Origin: Micromonospora sp. NBC_00389
GTDB taxonomy: Bacteria; Actinomycetota; Actinomycetes; Mycobacteriales; Micromonosporaceae
Direction: 5' to 3'
Length of the DNA stretch: 64,000 bases
NCBI RefSeq assembly: GCF_036059255.1
Contig: NZ_CP107947.1
Span: 3,534,001-3,598,000, forward strand
The notes under the pieces were generated by a model. That model had not been told where the DNA came from, did no database searches, and saw nothing but the letters and a program-made list of their open reading frames with translations. This document shows positions 28,978 to 36,632 of the stretch, piece by piece. Within the stretch, counting starts at the first letter, position 1. Each line of letters starts with the position of its first letter. Made by a program: the position numbers and the translations under genes.

Positions 28978-30224
28978 CCAGCATCAAGACCCCATCGACG
29001 GAGCGCCCGACGCCCCCGGACGGCGCGCCGGCCGCCGCCCTGCACACCGGGACGAGCGACCTGCGGGCACTGGTGCTGAACAACCTGCGGCAGAGCGGGA
29101 TCTACGTCGCCCTGGTCGTCATCGTCGCGCTCTTCGCGATCCTGACCGACGGGGTGTCGCTGAGCCCCGGGAACATCACCAACATCGTCCTGCAGTACTC
29201 GTACATCCTGGTGCTCGCGATCGGGATGGTCATCCTGATCATCGGCGGGCACATCGACCTGTCGGTGGGGTCGGTGGTCGCGCTGACCGGAGCGGTCTCC
29301 GCCGTCCTGGTGATCCAGCAGGGCTACCCGTGGTGGGTCGGCATCCTGGCCGCACTGGCCGTCGGCGTCGCGGTCGGCGCCTGGCATGGCTTCTGGGTCG
29401 CGTACGCCGGCATCCCGGCCTTCATCGTGACCCTGGCCGGGATGCTGCTGTTCCGTGGCCTCACCCTGCGGGTGCTCGACAACATCTCGCTGTCGCCGTT
29501 CCCGGCCGAGTACCAGCGCGTCGCGGCGGGATTCCTCAACGGACTGCTCGGCGGGCAGGGCTACGACGCCTTCACGCTGCTGATCGGCGCCGTAGCCGTG
29601 GCCGGGTACGCGGTGAGCGGCTTCCGCACCCGCGTCGCGCGCATCCGCTACCAGCAGCCCGTCGAGTCGTTCCCGCTGTTCGTCGCCCGGGTCGCCGTCG
29701 TCGGCGCGGTCATCATGTACTTCGCCTGGCAGTTGGCGCACGCCCGTGGGCTCCCGATCGTGCTGATCGTCCTGGCGGTCCTCGTCCTGGTCTACGGCCT
29801 GCTCACCCGGCGTACCGTCTTCGGTCGCCAGGTCTACGCGATCGGTGGCAACCTCTCGGCGGCGGCGCTCTCCGGAGTGAGGGTCCGCACCGTCAACTTC
29901 TGGATGTTCGTCAACATGGGCTTCCTCGCGGCGGTCGCTGGCGTCATCTACTCCTCGCGGTCCAATGGCGCTCAGCCCGCCGCCGGCAACATGTTCGAGC
30001 TGGACGCGATTGCCGCGGCGTTCATCGGTGGCGCGGCGGTCACCGGCGGGGTGGGCACGGTGGTGGGCGCGATGGTCGGTGGTCTGATCATGGCGGTGAT
30101 GAGCAACGGCATGCAGCTGATGGGCGTCGACCAGTCGACGCAGTCGGTGGTGAAGGGGCTCGTCCTGCTCGTCGCCGTGGCCTTCGACGTCTACAACAAG
30201 CGACGCGCCGGCGCGGCCCGCTGA
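28974..30224 (+). CDS. gguB: Multiple-sugar ABC transporter permease, GguB-like
   Basis: The 416-residue CUT2 permease starts with a ~45-residue cytoplasmic segment, then has 10 or more membrane spans. Fingerprints are [52 protein letters not shown] and [37 protein letters not shown], all GguB-type. A single permease gene suggests a homodimeric channel. A perfect 16-bp-stem terminator follows. Confidence 0.92.
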
Positions 30225-30280
30225 CGCCGGGACGGCGCGTGCCGTCGCGCCTCTGGGGCTGAACCCGTCCGTGCGCCCTC

Positions 30281-30316
30281 CTGTCGAGCTGCCCCACATC
30301 TGGGGCAGCTCGACAG
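30281..30316. terminator. Strong terminator after the GguB-like gene
   Basis: Perfect 16-base arms (first arm CTGTCGAGCTGCCCCA) surround a CATC loop. No T-tract follows. Confidence 0.88.
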
Positions 30317-30363
30317 CGTTTCAGGGAGGTCCTCCGGCCCGGTGGGTGAGGGCCGTTATCCAA

Positions 30364-30483
30364 GATCGGTCACCAGGCGGGCAGGTAAGCGGGCCGATTC
30401 GGTCACCGGGTCGGGCCGTCGAATCGCCGGATGTCAGGTCGTAACGCCGAGGCGCGCGTCCGACCCGGGCACAACCCGGGCAC
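30364..30483. repeat. Direct repeats upstream of the DeoR-family gene (candidate operators)
   Basis: An imperfect repeat with common core CGGTCACC and a GGGC end occurs at 30364-30382 and 30396-30416, about three helical turns apart. CCCGGGCAC occurs at 30464-30472 and 30475-30483, exactly 11 bases apart. Phased repeats before a regulator gene suggest protein binding; which protein is unknown. Confidence 0.4.
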
Positions 30484-30570
30484 CGGAGCGACCCCTGTGA
30501 GTCTCGCCACATCGATGCGCCGGTGTTAGACAGGACCCAGACAAAGCGGTGCCAGCGGAGGAGGTGCGGA

Positions 30571-31332
30571 ATGCAGGCTCAGGAGCGGCGGCATCGGATC
30601 CTGGAGCTGGTCCGCGCCGAGGGCCAGGTGCTGGTCGCCAAGCTCGCCGTCGAGCTGGTCGCGGCTCCCGAGACCATTCGTCGGGACCTGCGGGTTCTCG
30701 AGGAACACGGGCTCGTGCGGCGTACTCACGGGGGTGCCTACCCGGTGGAGAGCGCGGGCTTCGAGAGCAGCCTGGCGGTGCGGACGACCCGGCGGGTGCA
30801 TGACAAGCGCCGGATCGCCGCGGCTGCCGTCGGTCTGCTCCAGGACGCGGAGACGGTGTTCATCGACGAGGGCTTCACCCCTCAGTTGATCGCCGAGGCG
30901 CTGCCCCGGGACCGGCGGCTGACCGTGATCACCGCGTCGCTGATCACGGCCGCCGGCCTGGCCACCGCCCCGGCGGTGACCGTCCTGCTGCTCGGCGGCA
31001 GGGTCCGCGGCCGGACACTGGCCACGGTGGACCACTGGGCCGGTGACATGCTGGCCGGCTTCGTCATCGACCTGGCCTTCGTCGGCGCCAACGGGATCAG
31101 CCGCGAGCACGGGCTGACCACACCCGATCCCGCCGTGGCCCACGTCAAGTCACGTGCCATGCGGGCGGCCCGGCGCAGCATCTTCGTCGGCCTGCACACC
31201 AAGTTCGGCGCGAGCAGCTTCTGCCGCTTCGCGGAGATCGCCGATCTGGAGGCCATCGTCACCGACGCCCACCTCGGTGCCGCCGAGGCGCACCGGTACT
31301 CCGTTCTGGGGCCGCAGGTCATCCGGGTCTGA
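30571..31332 (+). CDS. DeoR-family transcriptional regulator
   Basis: The 253-residue protein has an N-terminal winged HTH (RRHRILELVRAEGQVLVAKLAVELVAAPETIRRDLRVLEEHGLVRRTHGGA, ~6-56), the DeoR signature. A DeoR C-terminal sugar-phosphate sensor domain follows (FIDEGFTPQLIAEAL, LLGGRVRGRTLATVDHWAGDMLAGF, DLAFVGANGI). GGAGGAGG precedes the ATG at 30571. Only 54 bases separate it from the polyol binding-protein gene, so it is probably the first gene of that operon and represses it until a phosphorylated sugar binds. Confidence 0.9.
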   Translation: MQAQERRHRILELVRAEGQVLVAKLAVELVAAPETIRRDLRVLEEHGLVRRTHGGAYPVESAGFESSLAVRTTRRVHDKRRIAAAAVGLLQDAETVFIDEGFTPQLIAEALPRDRRLTVITASLITAAGLATAPAVTVLLLGGRVRGRTLATVDHWAGDMLAGFVIDLAFVGANGISREHGLTTPDPAVAHVKSRAMRAARRSIFVGLHTKFGASSFCRFAEIADLEAIVTDAHLGAAEAHRYSVLGPQVIRV

Positions 31333-31386
31333 CCCCGACCGAAAAACCACACCGCCATCACCCGACCGCCATCTGGGAGGTTCGTT

Positions 31387-32748
31387 GTGCCTCATCGTGC
31401 CCGAACAATCGCCGTCGCCGTCCTGGCGGCCGCCTCCACCGTCCTGGCAACCGCCGGCTGTAGCGGCGCCGGTGGCGGAGGTGACGCCGGCGGCGCAAAG
31501 ACGATCAACGTCCTCATGGTCAACAACCCGCAGATGATGGACATCCAGAAGCTGACCGCGGACAACTTCACCAAGCGGACCGGCATCACGGTCAACTACA
31601 CGGTGCTGCCGGAGAACGACGTCCGCGACAAGATCAGTCAGGAGTTCTCCAGCCAGGCCGGCCAGTACGACGTCGCCACCATCAGCAACTTCGAGGTGCC
31701 GTTCTACGCGAAGAACGGTTGGCTGACCCCGCTGGACGACCACGTCGCCAAGGACAGCGCGTTCAACCAGGCCGATATCCTGCCGCCGATGACCGCGTCG
31801 CTGACCGCGGCCGACGGCAAGCTGTACGCGGAGCCGTTCTACGGCGAGTCCTCCTTCCTCATGTATCGCAAGGACGTGTTCGCCGCCAAGGGCCTGACGA
31901 TGCCCGAGAAGCCGACCTGGCAGCAGGTCGCCGACCTGGCCGCGAAGGCCGACGGAGCACAGCCCGGCATGAAGGGCATCTGCCTGCGTGGCCAGCCGGG
32001 TTGGGGCCAGCTCTTCGCGCCGCTGACAACGGTGGTGAACACCTTCGGCGGGACCTGGTTCACGAAGGACTGGCAGGCTCAGGTCAACTCCCCGGAGTTC
32101 ACCCAGGCCACCAAGTTCTACGTGGACCTCGTGCGTAAGCACGGTGAGGCTGGCGCGCCGCAGGCCGGCTTCACCGAGTGCCTGAACAACTTCATCCAGG
32201 GCAAGGTCGCCATGTGGTACGACGCCACCTCCGCCGCCGGGTCCATCGAGGCCAGCTCCTCGCCGGTCGCCGGCAAGGCCGGGTACGCCCTGGCTCCGGT
32301 GAACCGGACGGCCAGCTCCGGCTGGCTCTACACCTGGGCCTGGGGCATCCAGAAGGCCAGCAAGAACGCGGACAACGCGTGGAAGTTCATCTCCTGGGCG
32401 TCCAGCTCCGAGTACGAGCAGTTGGTCGGCAGCCAGCTTGGCTGGGCCAAGGTGCCGGACGGCAAGCGGGCCTCGTTGTACGCCAACCCGCAGTACCAGC
32501 AGGCGGCGGCCGCCTTCTACAAGGTGACCGAGCAGGCCATCACCACCGCCGACCCGAGCAACCCGGGAGTGCAGCCGCGGCCGGCACCCGGCATCCAGTT
32601 CGTCGGCATCCCGGAGTTCACCGACCTCGGCACCCAGGTCTCCCAGGGCGTCAGCTCGGCGATCGCCGGCCGGACCTCCGTCGAACAGGCGCTCGCCGAC
32701 GGGCAACGGCTCGCCGAGCAGGTCGCCGAGAAGTACCGCGGCAAGTAA
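31387..32748 (+). CDS. Sugar-alcohol ABC transporter substrate-binding lipoprotein (SmoE-like)
   Basis: This 453-residue extracellular solute-binding protein has a signal peptide and lipobox (LATAGCSG). It belongs to the CUT1 type, with INVLMVNNPQMMDIQKLTADNFTKRTGI, YDVATISNFEVPFYAKNGWLTPLDD, LYAEPFYGESSFLMYRKDVF and NNFIQGKVAMWYDATSAAGS. This pattern resembles sorbitol/mannitol-binding proteins. A GTG start follows GGGAGG. The dehydrogenase at the end of the operon supports a polyol substrate; the exact polyol (sorbitol, mannitol or arabitol) is not determined. Confidence 0.85.
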   Translation: MPHRARTIAVAVLAAASTVLATAGCSGAGGGGDAGGAKTINVLMVNNPQMMDIQKLTADNFTKRTGITVNYTVLPENDVRDKISQEFSSQAGQYDVATISNFEVPFYAKNGWLTPLDDHVAKDSAFNQADILPPMTASLTAADGKLYAEPFYGESSFLMYRKDVFAAKGLTMPEKPTWQQVADLAAKADGAQPGMKGICLRGQPGWGQLFAPLTTVVNTFGGTWFTKDWQAQVNSPEFTQATKFYVDLVRKHGEAGAPQAGFTECLNNFIQGKVAMWYDATSAAGSIEASSSPVAGKAGYALAPVNRTASSGWLYTWAWGIQKASKNADNAWKFISWASSSEYEQLVGSQLGWAKVPDGKRASLYANPQYQQAAAAFYKVTEQAITTADPSNPGVQPRPAPGIQFVGIPEFTDLGTQVSQGVSSAIAGRTSVEQALADGQRLAEQVAEKYRGK

Positions 32749-32757
32749 CCGTCGGGT

Positions 32758-32788
32758 GGTGCCGGTCCCGCCGTGCGGGACCGGCGCC
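32758..32788. other. Hairpin between polyol-binding-protein and permease genes
   Basis: GCCGGTCCCG pairs with CGGGACCGGC around CCGTG, extended by flanking GG/CC pairs and one G-U pair. It begins 10 bases after the stop codon. The position matches the hairpins after the other two binding-protein genes. Confidence 0.65.
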
Positions 32789-32809
32789 ACCGTAGAGGAG
32801 GAGGCAGCG

Positions 32810-33778
32810 ATGAGCGCTGTTGACCTACGGGCCACGACCGCGACCGGGACCGCAACGGCCCGCGGCTCGTCCGACGGGCGGCGGCAGTGGCGGCGGCAGC
32901 AGTGGATCCGCCGGGCACCACTGTTGCCGGCCCTGATCTTCACGATCGTGGTGACCCAGTTGCCGTTCGTGGCGACGCTGGTCATCTCGTTCCTGAACTG
33001 GAACTCGCTCTATCCCGACGAGCGGCGGTTCACCGGTCTGGACAACTACGCGGCGGTCGCCTCAGACCGGGTGCTGCGCAATTCGGTGGTGACCACCGTC
33101 CTGCTCACCGTCCTGGTAGTGATCATCAGCCTGCTGATCGGGTTGGGGCTGGCGCTGCTGCTCGATCGTTCCTTCCCGGGGCGCGGCATCGTGCGGACCC
33201 TGATGATCGCCCCGTTCCTGGTGGTACCGGTCGCCGCTGCACTGCTGTGGAAACACGCCCTTTACAACCCCGAGTACGGCCTGTTCAACGGGATGATCGC
33301 CGTCGTCGCGAACTGGTTCGGGGTGACCGCCCCGCAACCGGACTGGATCTCGAACTTCCCGCTGCCGGCGGTGGTCGCCTCGCTGGTCTGGCAGTGGACG
33401 CCGTTCATGATGCTGATCCTGCTGGCCGGCCTGCAGAGCTGTCCGCTGGACGCCCTCGAGGCGGCCCGGGTCGACGGCGCCGGGGCCTGGCAGGTGTTCC
33501 GCTACGTGACCCTGCCCCACCTGCGCCGCTACCTCGAACTGGGTGCGCTGCTCGGCTCGATCTACATCGTGCAGAACTTCGACGCCGTCTTCACCATCAC
33601 CTCGGGCGGTCTCGGTACCGCCAACCTGCCGTACACCATCTACACCACCTTCTACCAGGCACACGACTACGGCCGCGCCTCGGCGGCCGGCGTGATCGTG
33701 GTGATCGGCTCGATGATCATCGCCACCTTCGCGCTGCGGGTGGTGCTGTCCATGTTCCGGGAGGAGACGAAGCGATGA
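32810..33778 (+). CDS. Polyol ABC transporter permease, first subunit (MalF class)
   Basis: This 322-residue CUT1 permease has six spans (APLLPALIFTIVVTQLPFVATLVISFLNW first). The cytoplasmic EAA loop reads LDALEAARVDGAGAWQVFRYVTLPHL, the contact site for an ATPase. GAGGAGGAGG before the ATG at 32810 sets the start. No ATPase gene is in the operon, so a shared MsiK-type ATPase encoded elsewhere probably energises it, as is common in actinomycetes. Confidence 0.9.
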   Translation: MSAVDLRATTATGTATARGSSDGRRQWRRQQWIRRAPLLPALIFTIVVTQLPFVATLVISFLNWNSLYPDERRFTGLDNYAAVASDRVLRNSVVTTVLLTVLVVIISLLIGLGLALLLDRSFPGRGIVRTLMIAPFLVVPVAAALLWKHALYNPEYGLFNGMIAVVANWFGVTAPQPDWISNFPLPAVVASLVWQWTPFMMLILLAGLQSCPLDALEAARVDGAGAWQVFRYVTLPHLRRYLELGALLGSIYIVQNFDAVFTITSGGLGTANLPYTIYTTFYQAHDYGRASAAGVIVVIGSMIIATFALRVVLSMFREETKR

Positions 33779-34629
33779 CTGCCCCTGCTGTCGCCAGGGC
33801 GAGGCCGCGCAGCCGCAGCGGCCCGCTGCTCGGCCTGCTCGCCTGGCTGCTCGGCCTGCTGTTCTTCGCGCCGGTCGGCTGGATGGTGCTGACCTCGTTG
33901 CACAGCGAGTCGGACGCCGCCCGCAACCCGCCGGCCTTCACCGCGCCGCTGACCCTCGACGGATACCGCGAGTTCTTCGGCGCCTCCAGCGGCGCGAGCC
34001 CGTGGCCGCCGATGCTCAACTCGGTCACCGCCAGCGTCGTGTCGACCCTCATCGTGCTCGCGCTGGCCATCCCGGCGGCGTACGCGCTCGCCGTGAAACC
34101 GGTCCGCAAGTGGACGGACGTGCTGTTCTTCTTCCTGTCCACCAAGATGCTGCCGGTGGTCGCCGCGCTGCTGCCGATCTACCTGATCGCCCAGACCGTC
34201 GGTCTGCTGGACAACATCTGGTTGCTGGTCATCCTCTACACCTCGATGAACCTGCCGATCGCGGTCTGGATGATGCGGTCGTTCCTGGCGGAGGTGCCGG
34301 TCGAGATCCTGGAGGCCGCGGCGCTCGACGGCGCCCGGCTGCCGGCCATCCTGCGTCGGGTCATCCTGCCGGTCACCGCCCCCGGGATCGCCGCGACCGC
34401 CCTCATCTGCTTCATCTTCAGCTGGAACGAGATGCTGTTCGCCCGGGTGCTGACCGGCGTCGTGGCCGGCACCGCGCCGGTCTTCCTCACCAGCTTCGTC
34501 ACCAGCCAGGGCCTCTTCCTCGCCCAGGTGTGTGCCGCCGCGACCGTCATCTCGCTGCCGGTGCTCGCGGCCGGGTTCGCCGCTCAGGACAAACTCGTGC
34601 AGGGACTGTCGTTGGGAGCCGTCAAGTGA
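33775..34629 (+). CDS. Polyol ABC transporter permease, second subunit (MalG class)
   Basis: This 284-residue CUT1 permease has six spans (GLLAWLLGLLFFAPVGWMVLTSL first) and the EAA loop PVEILEAAALDGARLPAILRRVILP. NMLFARVL-type ends are represented by FSWNEMLFARVLTG, typical of MalG-class subunits. The ATG overlaps the first permease stop by 4 bases. Its own stop overlaps the GTG of the dehydrogenase, so transport and oxidation are translated together. Confidence 0.9.
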   Translation: MTAPAVARARPRSRSGPLLGLLAWLLGLLFFAPVGWMVLTSLHSESDAARNPPAFTAPLTLDGYREFFGASSGASPWPPMLNSVTASVVSTLIVLALAIPAAYALAVKPVRKWTDVLFFFLSTKMLPVVAALLPIYLIAQTVGLLDNIWLLVILYTSMNLPIAVWMMRSFLAEVPVEILEAAALDGARLPAILRRVILPVTAPGIAATALICFIFSWNEMLFARVLTGVVAGTAPVFLTSFVTSQGLFLAQVCAAATVISLPVLAAGFAAQDKLVQGLSLGAVK

Positions 34630-35615
34630 GAGCCGCTGTGATCACCGCGCCGGGCAAGGTCGAGGTCACCACCGTCGAGGATCCCACCCCGGGTCGCCGC
34701 GAGGTTGTCGTGCGCGTCGCCGCCTGTGGCCTCTGCGGGACGGACCTGCACATCCTGCAGGGCGAGTTCGCGCCCACCCTGCCGGTCGTGCCCGGGCACG
34801 AGTTCGCCGGCGAGGTGGCGGCGGTCGGCGCCGACGTCACCGAACTGGCGGTGGGCGACCGGGTCGCGGTCGACCCCTCCCTCTACTGCCACGAATGCCA
34901 CTACTGCCGGCTCGGGCGGAGCAACCTCTGTGAGCGGTGGGCCGCGATCGGGGTGACCGTCGCCGGCGGCGCCGCCGAGTACGCCGTGGCGCCGGTCGCC
35001 AACTGCGTCCGGCTGCCCGAGCACGTCCGCACCGAGGACGCGGCCCTGATCGAGCCGCTGTCCTGCGCGGTGCGTGGCTACGACGTGCTGCGCTCCCAAC
35101 TCGGCTCGCACGTGCTCATCTACGGGTCCGGCACGATGGGGCTGATGATGCTCGAACTCGCCAAGCGCACCGGTGCGGCCAGCGTGGACGTGGTGGACAT
35201 CAACCCGGAGCGCCTCACCACCGCCCGTTCCCTCGGCGTCTCCCGTACCGCCGCCGGCCCGGACGAGCTCGACCAGCCGCGCGGCTGGGACCTCGTGGTC
35301 GACGCCACCGGTAACGTCGCCGCCATCCAGGACGGCCTCACCCGGGTCGGCAAGGGCGGCACGTTCCTCCAGTTCGGTGTCGCCGACTACGCCGCCCGCG
35401 CGGTCATCGAGCCGTACCGGATCTACAACCAGGAGATCACCATCACCGGGTCGATGGCCGTTCTGCACAGTTTCGAACGGGCCGCGGACCTGTTCGCGCA
35501 GGGCGTGCTCGACCCGGATGTGTTCATCAGCGACCGCCTGAGCCTGGAGCGCTACCCCGAGGCGCTGGACCGTTTCGCCGCCGGCTCCGGCCGTAAGATC
35601 CAGGTTCGCCCGTAG
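34626..35615 (+). CDS. Zinc-dependent polyol dehydrogenase (MDR superfamily)
   Basis: The 329-residue protein carries the catalytic zinc residues in GLCGTDLH (Cys) and GHEFAGEV (His-Glu). The structural zinc site has four Cys in CHECHYCRLGRSNLC. IYGSGTMGLMMLEL is the NAD-binding glycine loop, and DVVDIN gives an acidic residue favouring NAD. The family oxidises sorbitol, xylitol, arabitol or similar sugar alcohols to ketoses. The GTG start overlaps the permease stop (GTGA). The operon ends here in a strong terminator. No ketose kinase is encoded nearby. Confidence 0.9.
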   Translation: MRAAVITAPGKVEVTTVEDPTPGRREVVVRVAACGLCGTDLHILQGEFAPTLPVVPGHEFAGEVAAVGADVTELAVGDRVAVDPSLYCHECHYCRLGRSNLCERWAAIGVTVAGGAAEYAVAPVANCVRLPEHVRTEDAALIEPLSCAVRGYDVLRSQLGSHVLIYGSGTMGLMMLELAKRTGAASVDVVDINPERLTTARSLGVSRTAAGPDELDQPRGWDLVVDATGNVAAIQDGLTRVGKGGTFLQFGVADYAARAVIEPYRIYNQEITITGSMAVLHSFERAADLFAQGVLDPDVFISDRLSLERYPEALDRFAAGSGRKIQVRP

Positions 35616-35634
35616 GCCCCCGGAGTCCGACGGG

Positions 35635-35676
35635 CGTCGATCCCGCTGCGCCGCCAACAGCGCAGCGGGATCGACG
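35635..35676. terminator. Strong terminator after the polyol operon
   Basis: Perfect 17-base arms (first arm CGTCGATCCCGCTGCGC) surround an 8-base loop. It lies between the dehydrogenase and the convergent ABC ATPase gene and may act in both directions. Confidence 0.88.
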
Positions 35677-35723
35677 GATCACTGTCGAGTGGCGGCAACT
35701 CCGCACGACCACCGGGCCCGGTG

Positions 35724-36632
35724 TCAATCGACGTGGCCGGGTTGATCGCTGCTCGTGGCCATCTCCTGCCGGCCGGCCGACGACGGGTTCGCTGTGGCGC
35801 GCAGGGTGATCGACTCCTCGGTGTGGTCGACCGTGAAGAGCGTTCCCGCCGGGAAGGCCGCCAACGTCTCCGGCGGCAACTGGATCGTGCCGTCCCCGGC
35901 CACCACGGCGAAGTCCCGGCCGTCCCGGCCCTCGGCGCCCACCCGACCGTCGCGGATGGTGACCGCTCGGCCCAGCCGGGCACCGACGTCACCGTCGTGG
36001 GTCACCACGACCACCGTCGTCCCCCGCTCGGAGTTGATGGTGGCCAGCGCCGCGAGCACCTCGTCCCGGCCGGCCCCGTCGAGCTGGCTGGTCGGCTCGT
36101 CGACGAGGAGCAGCCCAGGCCCGGCGGCGAGCCCCTGCGCCAGTGCGGCCCGCTGACGCTGCCCCGGGGTCAGATCGCCGACGCGCCGCGCGCCGGCATC
36201 GGCGAGACCCACGAGGTCCAGGATCGCCTCCGGCGGGTCCAACCGGCGCCCAGCGAGGCGGGCCGCGGGTCGCTGGGCCAACCAGATGTTGCGCGACAGC
36301 GACACGTACGGCAGCAGGTTGCGTTCGGCGCCCTGCAACACCGTGCCCACCGTGGTCCCGCGCAGGGCGGCCAGGGCGGTCGTGGAGAGCCGGGACAGGT
36401 CGTGCTCGCCCACGTACACCCGCCCGGCGCTGGGCTGCATGAGCCCGCCGAGGATCGCCACCAGAGTGGACTTGCCCGAGCCGGACGGGCCGACCAGCGC
36501 CAGCATCTCGCCGGCGGAGATCTGCAGGTCCACGCCGGAGAGCGCGACCACGTCACCGGTGCTCGTGGAGTAGATGTGGATCAGCCGGTGGCAGGTGACC
36601 GCTACGCCCCCTGCGGGCACCTCGGCGGTCAT
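35724..36632 (-). CDS. ABC transporter ATPase (LolD/MacB type) with AbrB-like C-terminal tail
   Basis: The 302-residue protein has Walker A GPSGSGKST (48-56), an altered signature LTPGQRQRAALAQ (154-166, TPGQ replacing SGGQ), Walker B LLLVDEPTSQLD (174-185) and H-loop VVTHD. After the ATPase core, residues ~246-280 (GDGTIQLPPETLAAFPAGTLFTVDHTEESITL) resemble a SpoVT/AbrB-type beta hairpin seen on some actinobacterial ABC ATPases. The ATG overlaps the stop of the large FtsX-like permease. It is the third gene of an operon read leftwards. Confidence 0.85.
   Translation of the reverse strand: MTAEVPAGGVAVTCHRLIHIYSTSTGDVVALSGVDLQISAGEMLALVGPSGSGKSTLVAILGGLMQPSAGRVYVGEHDLSRLSTTALAALRGTTVGTVLQGAERNLLPYVSLSRNIWLAQRPAARLAGRRLDPPEAILDLVGLADAGARRVGDLTPGQRQRAALAQGLAAGPGLLLVDEPTSQLDGAGRDEVLAALATINSERGTTVVVVTHDGDVGARLGRAVTIRDGRVGAEGRDGRDFAVVAGDGTIQLPPETLAAFPAGTLFTVDHTEESITLRATANPSSAGRQEMATSSDQPGHVD

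Larger units (their letters stand above)
30225..30570. other. 346-base intergenic region before the DeoR operon
   Basis: It holds the terminator at 30281-30316 and then the upstream region of the deoR-type gene, with two sets of direct repeats (30364-30416 and 30464-30483). No gene is supported. Confidence 0.6.
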
